From CAWANP01 sp963783445 (lineage in GTDB: Bacteria > Chloroflexota > Anaerolineae > JAAYZQ01), in contig CAWANP010000017.1 of the NCBI GenBank assembly GCA_963783445.1, forward strand, positions 62,001-126,000: 64,000 bases of DNA, written 5' to 3'. Below are positions 18,959 to 29,173 of the stretch, piece after piece (position 1 is the first letter of the stretch; every line of letters starts with the position of its first letter). A program made the position numbers and the translations under genes. The notes beneath the pieces are model-generated. The model saw nothing but the letters and a program-made list of their open reading frames with translations. It had not been told where the DNA came from and searched no databases.

Positions 18959-19921
18959 CTATTCCCATTCGATGGCCATGATGTGAACGCCGGCCACGCC
19001 CTCGATCTCTTTGCAGGCGTTGATGATCTCAACACAGATCTCGATGCCTTCGGTTTCGGCGGCCTGTTTGCGCAGGCGGCGGGCTTCTTTGGCCTCGTTG
19101 GGATCGTCCATGGACTTGATCTCTTTGATGGAGGGCAGGCCCTGGGTTGAGTTTCTCATGCGCTCGATGTATTCCGGATCTACCTCCATGCCAGGCACCT
19201 TGCTGGCCATGTACCTGGCGCCGCCCAGGCTCCTGATGGGCGCCACGCCGGCCAGAATGTAGGTCTCCTCATGCAGTCCCAGATCTACCACGCGGCGCAT
19301 ATACTCTGCGAACTTGGGTACGTTAAAGATGATCTGCGTCTGGATGAAGTCGGCGCCGGCGCGGGCCTTTTTGCCCAGGCGGTAGGGACGGAAGTCAAAG
19401 GGATCGGCAAAGGGGTTGGCCGCAGCGCCCAGGAAGAAACGGGGCTCCTGCCCCTTGATGGCATCGCCGCATTGAAAGATATGCTGGTCGCGCATGTCGC
19501 GGCACATTTGCAGCATCGAGATCGAGTCCAGGTCGTGTACATTCTTGGAATTGGGGTGGTTGCCAAATGTCTGGTGGTCGCCGGTGAGGCACAGCAGGTT
19601 GCGCGCGCCCAGGGCATAGGCCCCCAACAGATCGCTCTGGATGGCGATGCGGTTGCGGTCGCGGGCGGTCATCTGGACGTTGGGCTCGATGCCCATCTCC
19701 ATGAGCATGACCGCGACCGAGATGGACGACATGCGCACCACCGCTGTCTGGTTGTCGGTGATATTGACCGACTCGACGATGTCCTTCAGGAAGCCGGCCT
19801 TGTGCTCGATCTCCTGGCGGTCGGCGCTCTGCGGCGGCCCGAGTTCTCCCGTGGCCACAAAGTATCCGGCTTTGAGGGCCTTTTCGAGATTGCTGCCTAC
19901 GATGTATCCGTTGTCACTCAT
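18959..19921 (-). CDS. metF: Methylene-THF reductase MetF
   Basis: TIM-barrel reductase making methyl-THF. Recognised by GYFVATGELGPPQSADRQEI, SVNITDNQTAVVRMSS, LCLTGDHQTFGNHP and QTQIIFNVPKFAEYM; the C terminus reads GVHIMAIEWE. It is intact over 320 codons. The ATG at 19919-19921 overlaps the metV stop (ATGA), so the two are translationally coupled. The annotated stop is an in-frame TAG (18959-18961) followed by 22 further sense codons (AVDSIVKATQIGPKY...) to a TAA at 18890-18892, which looks like the natural C terminus. In Moorella, MetF works with MetV, HdrABC and MvhD, matching this neighbourhood. Confidence 0.95.
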   Translation of the reverse strand: MSDNGYIVGSNLEKALKAGYFVATGELGPPQSADRQEIEHKAGFLKDIVESVNITDNQTAVVRMSSISVAVMLMEMGIEPNVQMTARDRNRIAIQSDLLGAYALGARNLLCLTGDHQTFGNHPNSKNVHDLDSISMLQMCRDMRDQHIFQCGDAIKGQEPRFFLGAAANPFADPFDFRPYRLGKKARAGADFIQTQIIFNVPKFAEYMRRVVDLGLHEETYILAGVAPIRSLGGARYMASKVPGMEVDPEYIERMRNSTQGLPSIKEIKSMDDPNEAKEARRLRKQAAETEGIEICVEIINACKEIEGVAGVHIMAIEWE

Positions 19922-20593
19922 AGCCGTAGATCCTCCCGCACGATTTTGCGCTGACCGCCGTCGCGGCTGCGTGTGCCAGTTCTTGGCCGGCTCGATCTCC
20001 ATCAGCCTGTCCAGTTGGCCCAGATCCTCCAGCCGGTGATAGATCTGGTCCCAAACACAGGGTGTCTCCTTGTCGGCATAGACTTCGCAGATGCCGCTCT
20101 GCGAGCCGCCGCAGGGCCCGTTGAGCAGGCTCTTGGCGCAGCGGGCGATGGGGCACAGGCCGCCTGTCAGGGCCAGGACACAGTCGCCGCAGGCCTGGCA
20201 GCGCTCTTCCCAGACGCCCTGCTCGTTCGGGCTGGCTCAGCCCACTGGTGTTCAGCCCTGGCACCGTCAGTTTCTCGGGGAACTGCTCGTTCATGGTCTG
20301 CACGCCGATGCCGCAGGCCAGCGAGACGACAGGTCGGCGTCCCGCACATAGTCGGCCGCCAGATCGTTGTACTCGTACTCGCACTGGCGCTGGACGGTGA
20401 ATTCGGTGACCTCCTTCTCGTTCCCGTCCAGCCGCGTGGCCATCCTGAGCTGTGAGGCCAGGATGGAAGCTTCTTTTTCGCCACCAGCGAAGCAGACCGT
20501 GACACAGGTGCCGCAGCCGAGAACCAGTACCTTCTCAGCGTCGCCGATCATGCCCTTGATCTCTTCAAGGGGCTTTTGTTCGGCTACTATCAT
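19918..20593 (-). CDS. metV: Methylene-THF reductase partner MetV, frameshifted
   Basis: Iron-sulfur/zinc partner of MetF of the MTHFR_C type. The N terminus MIVAEQKPLEEIKGMIGDAE leads to VLVLGCGTCVTVCFAGG. After a frame change come CQACGDCVLALTGGLCPIAR, AKSLLNGPCGGSQSGICEV and TPCVWDQIYHRLEDLGQLDR. Further frame changes lie near 20330, 20235 and 19972; the restored end RDGGQRKIVREDLRL stops at 19918, overlapping metF. The ATG at 20591-20593 follows GGAGGATG. The ~225-residue length fits the acetogen protein. Confidence 0.9.
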
Positions 20594-20638
20594 TCTTCAT
20601 CCTCCGCAAAGTATACAAATGGGTGTTCCCATAACTGC

Positions 20639-22045
20639 CTAGTACGATGGGTTGGAATGGGAAATCTCCAGATCGTTGACCTGCATGAACCTGGGGACAA
20701 TCACTGCTGTGGGATTGCGTGCGCCGTAGCTCTGAGATGTATTGTAAGCGGAGTGGCCTCGGACAGCCAGGCCACCTTGTCGCCAAAGATGTCCAGCAGG
20801 CTCTGGGTCAGGCGCACGTTGTACGGGACCTCGACGCTGCCGTCCTGATTGAGGTACAGGGCCCCAAAGCGTGAGCTCGCCGTGATAATGCCCTTGGAAG
20901 GATTGACGATATTCATATAGTGCAGGAAGGGAATGTAGAGCGCGCTCTTGTCCCGGGGCATGGCAGACCAGCTCTGCCAGCGAGCTTACTGCCTGGTCGC
21001 CGCCCTCCAGGACCAGGCTCTTGTGTGTGACCGTGTGGCCGGTGGCTTGGGCGCCAAACTCGTCGGCATCGTCCTGCTCCCAGACGAAGCCCTGGAAACG
21101 CCCGTCCTGAAAGATCGTGAATGGGCCTGCGGGGGAGCCCAGTAAAGTCCTGCTTGAAGGGAAAGGTCTCGAGGCCGGTCGGGTCGTCGACCAGCGTGAA
21201 TTTTTCGGAGAATACCTTCTGGCCGACCTGTTCCTCGGCTCAGGAAAGAATAGCCCCTCTTCATCAAGCCCGCCATCAAAACCGATCCAGTTCATAAAGC
21301 TGATCATTTCAGCGGTGGCCGCGGGTCCAAAGACGATGTCGTACGTGCCCAGGGGCAGTTGCCGCGGCGTATCGTTTTCATAGCGCTCGATCAGAAAGGC
21401 CAGCTCCTCGACGCAGCCGGGCCGGGTCCAGATCGGACGCTTTCTGGGCCGACTGCTCGGCGATCACCTCCCACTTGAGGCCTGTGTGGGCCAGGACTGC
21501 TGTGACCTGGGCATCGGAGGTCTGGAAGTACAGGGCGTGCTCGGACTTTGTGTTCGTCAGGGCGATGGTGTTGGCGCCGGAGGAAAAGATGCCGGAGAGC
21601 TTGAGATCGTCTGGTCTCCAGGCCCTGGACCGCGCTGTTAAAGAAGGCCAGCCTCTCCTGTTGCCCAGGTTGGCCAGCGGCGCATCGTATGCCGCTCTCG
21701 TCGACAAAGGTCTCCTGCGTACACCGGGACGGTGGGTTGATAGGTGAGGGGCTGAGAGTGCTCGACCATCCGCCAGCGGTGTCGATGGCCTCGTTTCATG
21801 TCATCGATCTTGGCCAGATCGGTGATGAGATCGTAGCTGGCCCGCTTTCTTCCCGGAATAGGCCGTGATGCCAGGCGGATCAGGTGCTCGTTGGTGTTCA
21901 GCGAGATGGCCGAGTTGGCAAAGCGCATCAGGTAGCTGTCTTCCTCGTGATAGAAGAGGGCCACGGATGCGTCACCGTTCCCATAGCCTTTTTCCAGTGC
22001 GTATGCCCGCAGTTCGCTCAGGGTCGCCAGTATTTTCTCTCTCAC
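20639..22045 (-). CDS. tldE: TldE/PmbA-family metalloprotease partner, frameshifted
   Basis: The partner subunit of TldD, starting REKILATLSELRAYALEKGY and continuing SYLMRFANSAISLNTNEHL. The C-terminal part (SKGIITASSRFGALYLNQDG, FMQVNDLEISHSNPSY) is the antiparallel beta region typical of the family. It has no HExxxH motif, as expected for the non-catalytic partner. The GTG start (22043-22045) after AGGAGA is two bases past the tldD stop. About six frame changes are present. TldD/E heterodimers cleave unfolded peptides and mature RiPP-like precursors in other bacteria. Its substrate here is unknown, and its place inside an Hdr/Met cluster is unusual. Confidence 0.85.
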
Positions 22046-22047
22046 CG

Positions 22048-23515
22048 CTATTCTCCTATCCTGACATTGTCAAAGCGGCAGACGGGAACCCCATGTCCTA
22101 GCTGCATCGCCTGGTTGGGCTGCCCTTTGCCGCAGTTGTCCACGTAACTCAAGCTTGCCAGGTGGATCTCATCGCCAACGGCCGAAAGCGAGTTCCAGAA
22201 TTTGAGCGTATCGTCCTTGTAGGTGGGGTTTTTGACGACCTTGGTGATCTCTCCGTCCTCCACCAGCCAGCCGATCTCGGTCGCAAAGTGGAATTGCTCG
22301 CGGTTGGAGCCGATGGACCAACTCCGATCGCCATCGACGATGATGCCTCTTTCCGTGTTCTCGAACAATGTCCTCCAGCGAGCCATCGTCGCCCGGATCG
22401 ATGTTGATGTTGGTCATTCTCTCGATGGGCACCCGGTAGAAGGAGGAGGCCCGGTTGCAGCCGCCACTCCCGGCAAAAATCTCCTTGCCGGCCCTGGCGT
22501 TGGCTTCTTCCACCATCTGGCGGCCGGTAATGGCGCCGACCAGGATGCCTTTGTCGATGAGGACCGTGTTCTGGCAGGCGACACCATCGTCGTCATAGCC
22601 AAAGCTGCCCGGGCTGTTGGGCACCGTCGCGTCGGCCCTGGCGGTCAGCTTTTCGGAACCGTAATGCAGGCTGCCGAAATCGTCCAGGGTCACAAACGAG
22701 CCGCCCGCATAGGCCAGTTCGTAGCCCAGGATGCGGTCCAGTTCCAGGGCATGGCCAATGGTCTCGTGCGTTTGCAGCCACATGATGGCTGGCAACAGGA
22801 TGACCGAGCGGTTCTCCTTGGGGCAACTCCTCGGCGACCAGCACCTGGTTCATTTCCTGGACGATCCTGCTCGGCGTTTTCGCGCAAAGAGCTGCCTGTC
22901 GATGGATTCCCAACCGCGCGTAGCTGCGCCCCGCCTGCCCAGGCGTGAACTTGCGCTCGTGGGTGCTCCCTGTTTGTCCCTGGCCCGTGACCTCGATCCC
23001 GGCAAAGACCTCGGTGATCAGCTTCTCGATCTCACTGCCTTCCGAGTCCAGCAAAGACGATCTGCTTGCGGATGAAGAACAGGTCGCCGATGCGCTGCAG
23101 CACGCCCTGGCTGGTCGAGACGTTCGTCCATGCTCCTTCAGGAACGCCGACCTTTTCGGCCAGAGGGACCTCAAAGGGGTCGATCTCGCATGGGCTGGTG
23201 AACTCTGCCTGGACGGCCTCTTCCTCTCGGCCAGCCGTACCGGGAAGGTGACCCGCTGCGAGGCGATCTGGGCATTGTCGAGGGCCGGTCAAACAGCGCG
23301 GCCAGCTCACCCAGGTCGGACGAGGCCGAGAACCCCCAGGCGCCCTTGTATAGCACACGAACCCCCATGCCGCTCTCGCGGGAGAGGTATTGGTCTTCAG
23401 GTTGCCGTTCCACATCAGCAGGTATGTTTCTCTCTCAAAGGGATACCACCGCGCATCCACATAGGTGGCCCCTGACCTTTGATCGATCGATCTGTTGTTT
23501 GATTTGTTGCAGCAT
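22048..23515 (-). CDS. tldD: TldD-family zinc metalloprotease, frameshifted
   Basis: Catalytic subunit of the TldD/E pair. The zinc motif is seen as QTHETIGHALELDRILGYE (HE-x3-H with a downstream Glu/Asp). The N terminus is MLQQIKQQIDRSK followed by GATYVDARWYPFERETYLL; the later domain includes IEDGE-like LVEDGEITKVVKNPTYKDD and YVDNCGKGQPNQAMQLGHG. It spans ~489 codons, normal for TldD. The ATG at 23513-23515 follows GGCGGAGAG. Frameshifts lie near 23385, 23290, 23060, 22880, 22810 and 22370. It is directly upstream of tldE. Confidence 0.88.
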
Positions 23516-23967
23516 TTTCGACTCTCCGCCGGCTGGCTGCCAGGTATTTGTCCATCCTTCAGCGGATTGGGCCCCAGTTGGCGGGCCCGCTCCGTCATCT
23601 CGGTCGCAATCTCTGCGAAGCGAACGCCTTCTGCCGAGGAGAGAAAATACATCTCCAGGCGCTCTGGCTCCAGGCCGACTTCGGCCAGCAGCTTTTTGGC
23701 ATAGGTTACCCTTCGTTCTGCGCCCAGATTACCTTCCAGGTAATGGCAGGTGCCTTTCAGTCAGCCGGCGACGAAAACGGCGTCGGCTCCCTTCTCAAAG
23801 GCCCTGAGCAGGTAGAGAACGTCCACCTTGCCTGTACAGGGCAGGTGCAGCACCTTGACGTTGGGCGGATAGCTCAGCCGCATGGATCCTGCCAGGTCCG
23901 CTGCGGCATAGGCGCAGTAGTGGCAGGCAAAGGCCAGAATTTGCGGTTCAAAGTTAGCCATGTTCAC
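23516..23967 (-). CDS. mvhD: MvhD/FlpD-type [2Fe-2S] electron-transfer subunit (first set), frameshifted
   Basis: Delta subunit that passes electrons to HdrA. It starts MANFEPQILAFACHYCAYAA and has VLHLPCTGKVDVLYLLRAFE; after a frame change at about 23765 it continues CHYLEGNLGAERRVTYAKKL and GLEPERLEMYFLSSAEG. Conserved cysteines in CHYC, PCTGK and CHYLEGN are retained. The C-terminal stop is uncertain because the open frame runs on into tldD; the usual end would be near GPNPLKDGQ (about 23575). It lies between the nucleotidyltransferase and tldD. Confidence 0.85.
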
Positions 23968-23975
23968 GTCCTTTG

Positions 23976-24316
23976 TTACGCGACTCGCACGCCTGTCTGC
24001 AGAATCAGGTTGGCCAAGGGGTCGCTATCCCGAAAGTCCTCAGGCCTGAATGGGCTGGGCTCAATCCGGTCATCAATCTTGGCCGCCAGGAGCATCAGGT
24101 TCACGCGTTCCTGGAAGCGATCCCTGGAAAAGTCCGGCGAGATCACAGCAACGTCGATGTCGCTCCATCCTGCAGCCGTTCCCGAAACCTGCGACCCGAA
24201 CAAGTGGGCGGCCTCCACACGTTGCCTCTGCCGCACGGCAGAAAGGAACTGCTCAATACTCAGCGCTACGGCGCGTGGGATTGTAGCCACTCCAGCAACT
24301 CCTTGATCATCTCCAT
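23976..24316 (-). CDS. Minimal nucleotidyltransferase (MNT/MntA-like)
   Basis: A ~113-residue protein with the polymerase-beta nucleotidyltransferase signature LFGSQVSGTAAGWSDIDVAV (GS-x9-D-x-D) and a later acidic segment in FSRDRFQERVNLMLLAAKID. The start is probably ATG 24314-24316 (MEMIKELLEWLQ) with a frame change near 24270. Such enzymes are often paired with HEPN proteins as toxin-antitoxin modules; no HEPN partner is seen here. It sits between hdrA and mvhD on the same strand, which is unexpected for an energy-metabolism operon. Confidence 0.75.
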
Positions 24317-24324
24317 CTAGTGGA

Positions 24325-27300
24325 TCACGCCGCCAGCGCCAGGTCCATCGCCTCGAAGAGAGCTTCCTCCTTGGCCAGGACCTGATCATCGGTAAAGTGC
24401 TGCAACTGGATGGCCCTGGCCGGGCATTCCGCGGGGCAGAGCCCGCAACCACGACAGGCGGCCGCGGCGACCTCGGCCGCGCCGACGATTTCTCCCACCC
24501 CAACCAGTTCCGGGTTGATCCGCACGGCCCCAAAGGGGCAGATGCGCACGCAGGTCAGACAGGCCGTACACTTGGCCGGGTCCACCTCCGCCACCACGCC
24601 GCCCACCTCTAGCTGCTCTTTGGACAGGATGCTGGCTGCACGGGCGGCCGCGGCCCCTGCCTGGGCGATGGTCTCGTCCAGCAGCTTGGGATAGTGGGCC
24701 GTGCCGGCTAAATAGATGCCCTCGGCTGGGAAATCCACCGGCTGGAGCTTGACGTGGGCTTCCAGGAAAAAGCCTTCCAGCGTGCAGGAGAATTTGAGAG
24801 TTCTGCCAGTTCGCGGCTGCCATCGGCGGGCACGACGGCCTGGGATAGGACCAGCAGATCTGGATCGAGGGCCAGTGGCTGGCCCAGCAACTCGTCGTGG
24901 ACCATGATGCGCAGCCGGCCGTTGCGACTCACCTGGGGCTGGCTGCCTTCTTGGTAGCGTACAAAGACCACGCCCGCCTCCCGAGCCCGGGTGTAGAGTG
25001 ACTCCTGGAAGCCGTAGGTGCGGATGTCGCGGTTGTAAAGCACATAAACCTGGGCATCGGGGTTCCGTTCCTTGATGCGCAGCGAGTTCTTGGCCGCTGA
25101 CTGAGCAGCAGATGCGGCTGCAATAGAAGCCCGTCTCGTCCCCCTCCTCATCCCAAGGCCCGACACACTGCAGCATCACCACGGACTGGACGTTGGCGAT
25201 GGGGGCTGTGCGGGCCCCTCCTCCGCCAGCAACTGCTCCAGATCGGTCTGGGTGACGACGCGCGGGTCGCTGTCGAGTCCATAGGCGGAACCGCGATATT
25301 CCTGACCCCCGGTGGCGACCAGGGTCACACCGTGTTCGATGAGGCGCTGGGTCGGATCGGTGCGGCAGGCCACCGTGGTCTCGAAATTGCCCACAAATCC
25401 GCCGGACTTGACGACGTCGTGGCCGGTCAGGACCTCAATGCGCGGGTGATGGGTCAGGCTGGCGATCAGGTTCTCCACAAAGGCCCGCGGGTCGCCGCCG
25501 TCGCCGGTGGCGGTGAGCAAGCGCGCCTGGCCGCCCAGCTCGTGCTCCCTCTCCACCAGGGTCACGTCGTATCCCTGCTGGGCCAGGTTGAGGGCCGCCG
25601 TCATGCCCGCCACGCCCCCGCCCAGGACCAGCGCCCGGTGGCTCAGGCTTTGGTCCTGGGTGTACAGCGGCGCCAGTTGCCGGGCGCGGGCGACGGCCAT
25701 CCGTGTCAGGTCTTCCGCCTTTTGTGTCGCCAACTCGGGCCATTGGGCGTGAACCCAGGAATCCTGGTCGCGGATGTTGGCCATCTCGAACAGGTAGGGG
25801 TTCAAGCCTGCCTCGCGAATGGTATCGCGAAAGATGGGCTCGTGCGTGCGCGGCGTGCAGGATGAGACGATGACGCGGTTGAGGCGCTTTTCGCGGATCT
25901 GTTCCTGGATCTGCGCCAGCGAGTCGGCGGAGCAGGTATAGACGGTATTCTCGGTGTGGACCACGTTGGGCAGGGTGGCCGCATACTCGGTCACGCCGGC
26001 CACGTCGACTACGCCCGCGATGTTGCTGCCGCAACTGCAGACAAAGACGCCAATGCGCGGCTCGTCCCCGGGTGCTACTTCGATCTCGGGCGGATAGCCG
26101 GCTGGCGTGACCAGGCTCCCCCGTGCTTCTCCGATGGTGGCCAGGGCCGCGGCCGCCGCGCCGCCGGCCTGGATGACACTATCGGGGATATCTTTGGGCT
26201 CGGAAAAGGCGCCGCAGACAAATACGCCGGGACGCGTCGTCTCAACCGGATGGAAGGGGTTGGTCTGGCAGAATCCATACTCATCGAGTTCGATACCGGT
26301 CGCAGCCGCCAGCGCCTCAGTGCCTGCCGGCCTCTCCATGCCCACACTCAGCACAACCAGGTCGTACTCGTCCTTGCAGAGCTGGCCTTCTCCGGTCTCA
26401 TAGGCCAGGCGCAGGTTGTGGGTCTGCGGATCCTGGTCAAGGGTGGGCACGCGGCAGCGCACATAGTGGATGCCATACTGGTCTCGGGCCCGCTGATAGT
26501 AGGCGTCAAAGCCCTTGCTAAAGGCCCGCATGTCCATCATAAAGATGGTGCAGTCCAGATCCGCCACGTGCTCGGTGGCCAGCATGGCCTCCTTGGTGGC
26601 GTACATGCAGCAGACGGCGCTGCAGTACTCGTGCTCGCGGTCTCGCGAGCCCACGCACTGGAGGAAAGCGATGCGCCTGGGTTCCTGCCGGTCGGAGGGC
26701 CGGAAGATGTGGCCACGGGTTGGCCCTGATGCTGATAGCAGCCTCTCGAACTCCATCGAGGTGACCACGTTGGGGTAGCGGCCGTAGCCCAGCGCCGTGT
26801 AGGGTTCCGGGTCAAAGAGCTGGTAGCCCGGAGCCAGGACCACGGCTCCTACCTCGATCTGCTCTTCGTAGGGCGCTTGCTGGTGGTCAATGGCGTGCGC
26901 CTTGCAGGCCAGCACGCACTGGTAGCACTCGGAGCAGAGGCCGCAACTGAGACAGCGAGCGGCTTCGGCCAGGGCCTGTTCCTCATTCAGGCAGAGTTCC
27001 ACCTCGCGAAAATCGCCCACGCGCTGGGAGATGGGAGCCTTGGGCATCTCGACCCGTGGGGCCAGGTCCACCTGGCCGCGGGCGATGCCCTCGGCAATCT
27101 CGTCTTCCGTCAGTTCAGTGGTGGGCAGTGGCAGCAGCTCGCGGGGTGTCAGGAGTGGAGCGCCACGCAGGTAGCGGTCGATGGAGAGGGCTGCCCGCCG
27201 GCCGGCGGCGATGCCCTCTATGAGCGCCCCTGGTCCGGCCGCTGCGTCGCCGCCGGCCAGGATGCCGGGCCTGTTGGTCTCCAGCGTCTGGGGGTTCACC

Positions 27301-28892
27301 TTGAAGGTACGCCAGCGCGTGATCTCGAGCCCGTGGTCGGGATCCAGAAAGCTGATCTCCGGGGCCTGGGCGATGGCCGCAACCATGGTATCGCAGGGGA
27401 CCTCAAATTCACTGCCCTCGATGGGGATGGGCCGCCGCCGGCCGCTGGCGTCCGGTTCGCCCAGCCGCATGCGGATGCAGCGAATGGCCGAAAGTTGCCC
27501 GTTCTCGGACAGCACGGCCACCGGCTGGGTCAAAACATCAAGCTGTACGCCTTCCTCCAGGGCGTCTTCGATCTCCCAGTCGTTGGCGGGCATCTCGGCG
27601 CGCGTGCGGCGGTACAGGAGGGTCACGTCGCGGGCGCCCAGACGCAGGGCGGAGCGCGCTGTGTCGATGGCGGTGTTGCCGCCGCCGACAACCACGACCC
27701 GCTGGCCCAAGTGCACGTCCTGGCCCAGGGCTACCTCGCGCAGGAAGGGCACGCCGTGCAGGACGCCCTCGGCCTCGTCCTCGCCGGGGATGCGCAGCTT
27801 TTGGGGTTCGTGGGCGCCAATGGCCAAAAAGACAGCGGAGAAGCCCTGGTCAAAGAGCCTGTTGATGTCCCGGATGGGGTGGTTGAGCTTGAGCGTGACG
27901 CCCAGCTTGAGGATCTCGTCGATCTCGTAGTTCAGCACGTCGTGGGGCAGGCGGTAGGCGGGGATGCCGACCCGGGCCATGCCGCCCGCCACAGGAAGAG
28001 CTTCAAAGACAGTGACCTGGTAGCCCATGCGCGCCAGGAAATGGGCCGCGGTGAGACCGGTCGGACCGGCCCCGACGATGGCCACGCGCCGCTTGTCCTC
28101 AGGCGGCAGCTCGGTGGGAGCCTCGGGGTAGGGGCGCAGTTCCCGATCTTGCTCCGGCCGGCCTTCGCTCTGCCATCTTTCATAAACCGTGTCGGCCGCG
28201 AAGCGCTTTAGCGCGCAGATGGCCACGGGGCTGTCGAGCTTGTTGCGGTTGCACTCGGTCTCGCAGGGGTGGTGGCAGACGCGACCAACGGTCGCCGGGA
28301 AGGGGTTGTATTGCTTGATGACCTCCAGCGCCTCCTCGTACCGCTGCTGGGCGATGAGGGCGATGTAGCCCTGGGCGCTGGTATCGGCCGGGCAGGTCGC
28401 CTTGCAAGGACTGGTACCCTTCTTTGAGATGACATAAGCGCTCGGAACGGCCTGGGGATAGGGTTTGTAGGCGGCCGTGCGTTGGGACAGGCCCTGGTTG
28501 AACTCGTTGGCTACGGTGACCGGGCAGACGTCGACGCAGTCGTTGCAGGCGGTACAATCGTCCAGGCTGACGTAGCGCGGGCGGCGCCGGAGCGTGGCCT
28601 TGAAGTGACCGGGCTCGCCCTCGAGGCTCAGCAGATCGGTCATGGCCAGGATCTCGATGTTGCGGTGGCGTCCGGCCTCGACCAGCTTGGGCGACAGAAT
28701 GCACATGGCACAGTCATTGGTGGGGAAGGTTTTGTCGAGCTGGGCCATTTTGCCGCCGATGGCAGGATCGCGCTCGGCCAGGTAGACCTTGACACCGGAG
28801 CCAGCCAGGTCCAGGGAGGCCTGGACGCCGGCAATTCCGCCCCCAACTACGAGCGCGGCGCCTATCGGTTTGCCGTTCGTAGATTCTGTCAT
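24325..28892 (-). CDS. hdrA: Giant HdrA with inserted GltD-like NAD(P)H domain
   Basis: A ~1,522-residue electron-bifurcating subunit. Order: FAD Rossmann fold (GAALVVGGGIAGVQASLDLA, ~15); HdrA cysteine motif CAMCILSPKLVEAGRHRNIE (~60); ferredoxin motif CTACNDCVDVCPV (~115); an inserted GltD-like unit (CKATCPADTSAQGYIALIA ~165, CHHPCETECNRNKLD ~208, VAIVGAGPTGLTAAHFLAR ~280, VVVGGGNTAIDTARSALRLG ~410); then HdrA again (CLSCGLCSECYQCVLACKAH ~645, LQCVGSRD with CSAVCCMYATKEA ~750, LGGGVAGMTAALNLAQQGYD ~1115); and C-terminal ferredoxins CTACLTCVRICPFGAV and CRGCGLCPAECPA. The first 1,230 codons are intact; frame changes occur near 25215, 25100 and 24800. The ATG chosen is 28890-28892. Its likely role is coupling NAD(P)H, ferredoxin and the HdrBC/MetFV partners. 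Confidence 0.9.
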
Positions 28893-29173
28893 TGCTCGCT
28901 TCCCTGTCAAGCTCTGCCTGCTGCTGGCCCTTGGCCACCTACCCGCGTGCTGCTCGGGCTCCTATCCCTCATGTCGAGAGCGCTGTGTCTCTATCCGTGC
29001 CCAGGCGCTGCTCCGCCTCGCCAACATCGCCCCCGGGACGTAGCCCGTCTGGAAACAGGGGCCTGTGCCAAGCTGTCAGCCTGAGCCTGTCGAAGGCGGT
29101 TTGCGTCTGTGTAGCGGCCATCATCCTTCGACAAGCTCAGGATGACCCATGCAAGCAGGCCAGCCGGCAGCGT
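28893..29173. other. Gap between the two Hdr sets
   Basis: 280 bp between the hdrB stop and the hdrA start. It holds one inverted repeat (next entry) and no convincing promoter or ORF. Confidence 0.5.
29075..29146. repeat. Inverted pair of CTGAGCxxGTCGAAGG-type elements
   Basis: GTCAGCCTGAGCCTGTCGAA.. (29075-29096) faces CATCCTTCGACAAGCTCAGG.. (29122-29146). The arms are nearly perfect complements over ~21 bp. Related single arms are found at 43977-43995 and 51694-51711. Confidence 0.8.

Noticed and set aside
18959..18961. Pyrrolysine codon in metF
   Set aside because: Not claimed as pyrrolysine: no pyl genes are in the window and a one-base error from GAG explains it more simply. Kept as a finding only for the in-frame extension.
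26877..28211. 444-codon plus-strand open frame inside hdrA
   Set aside because: Antisense shadow of a clear HdrA-GltD reading frame in high-GC sequence; composition (Gly/Ala/His/Gln-rich) is typical of shadow frames.
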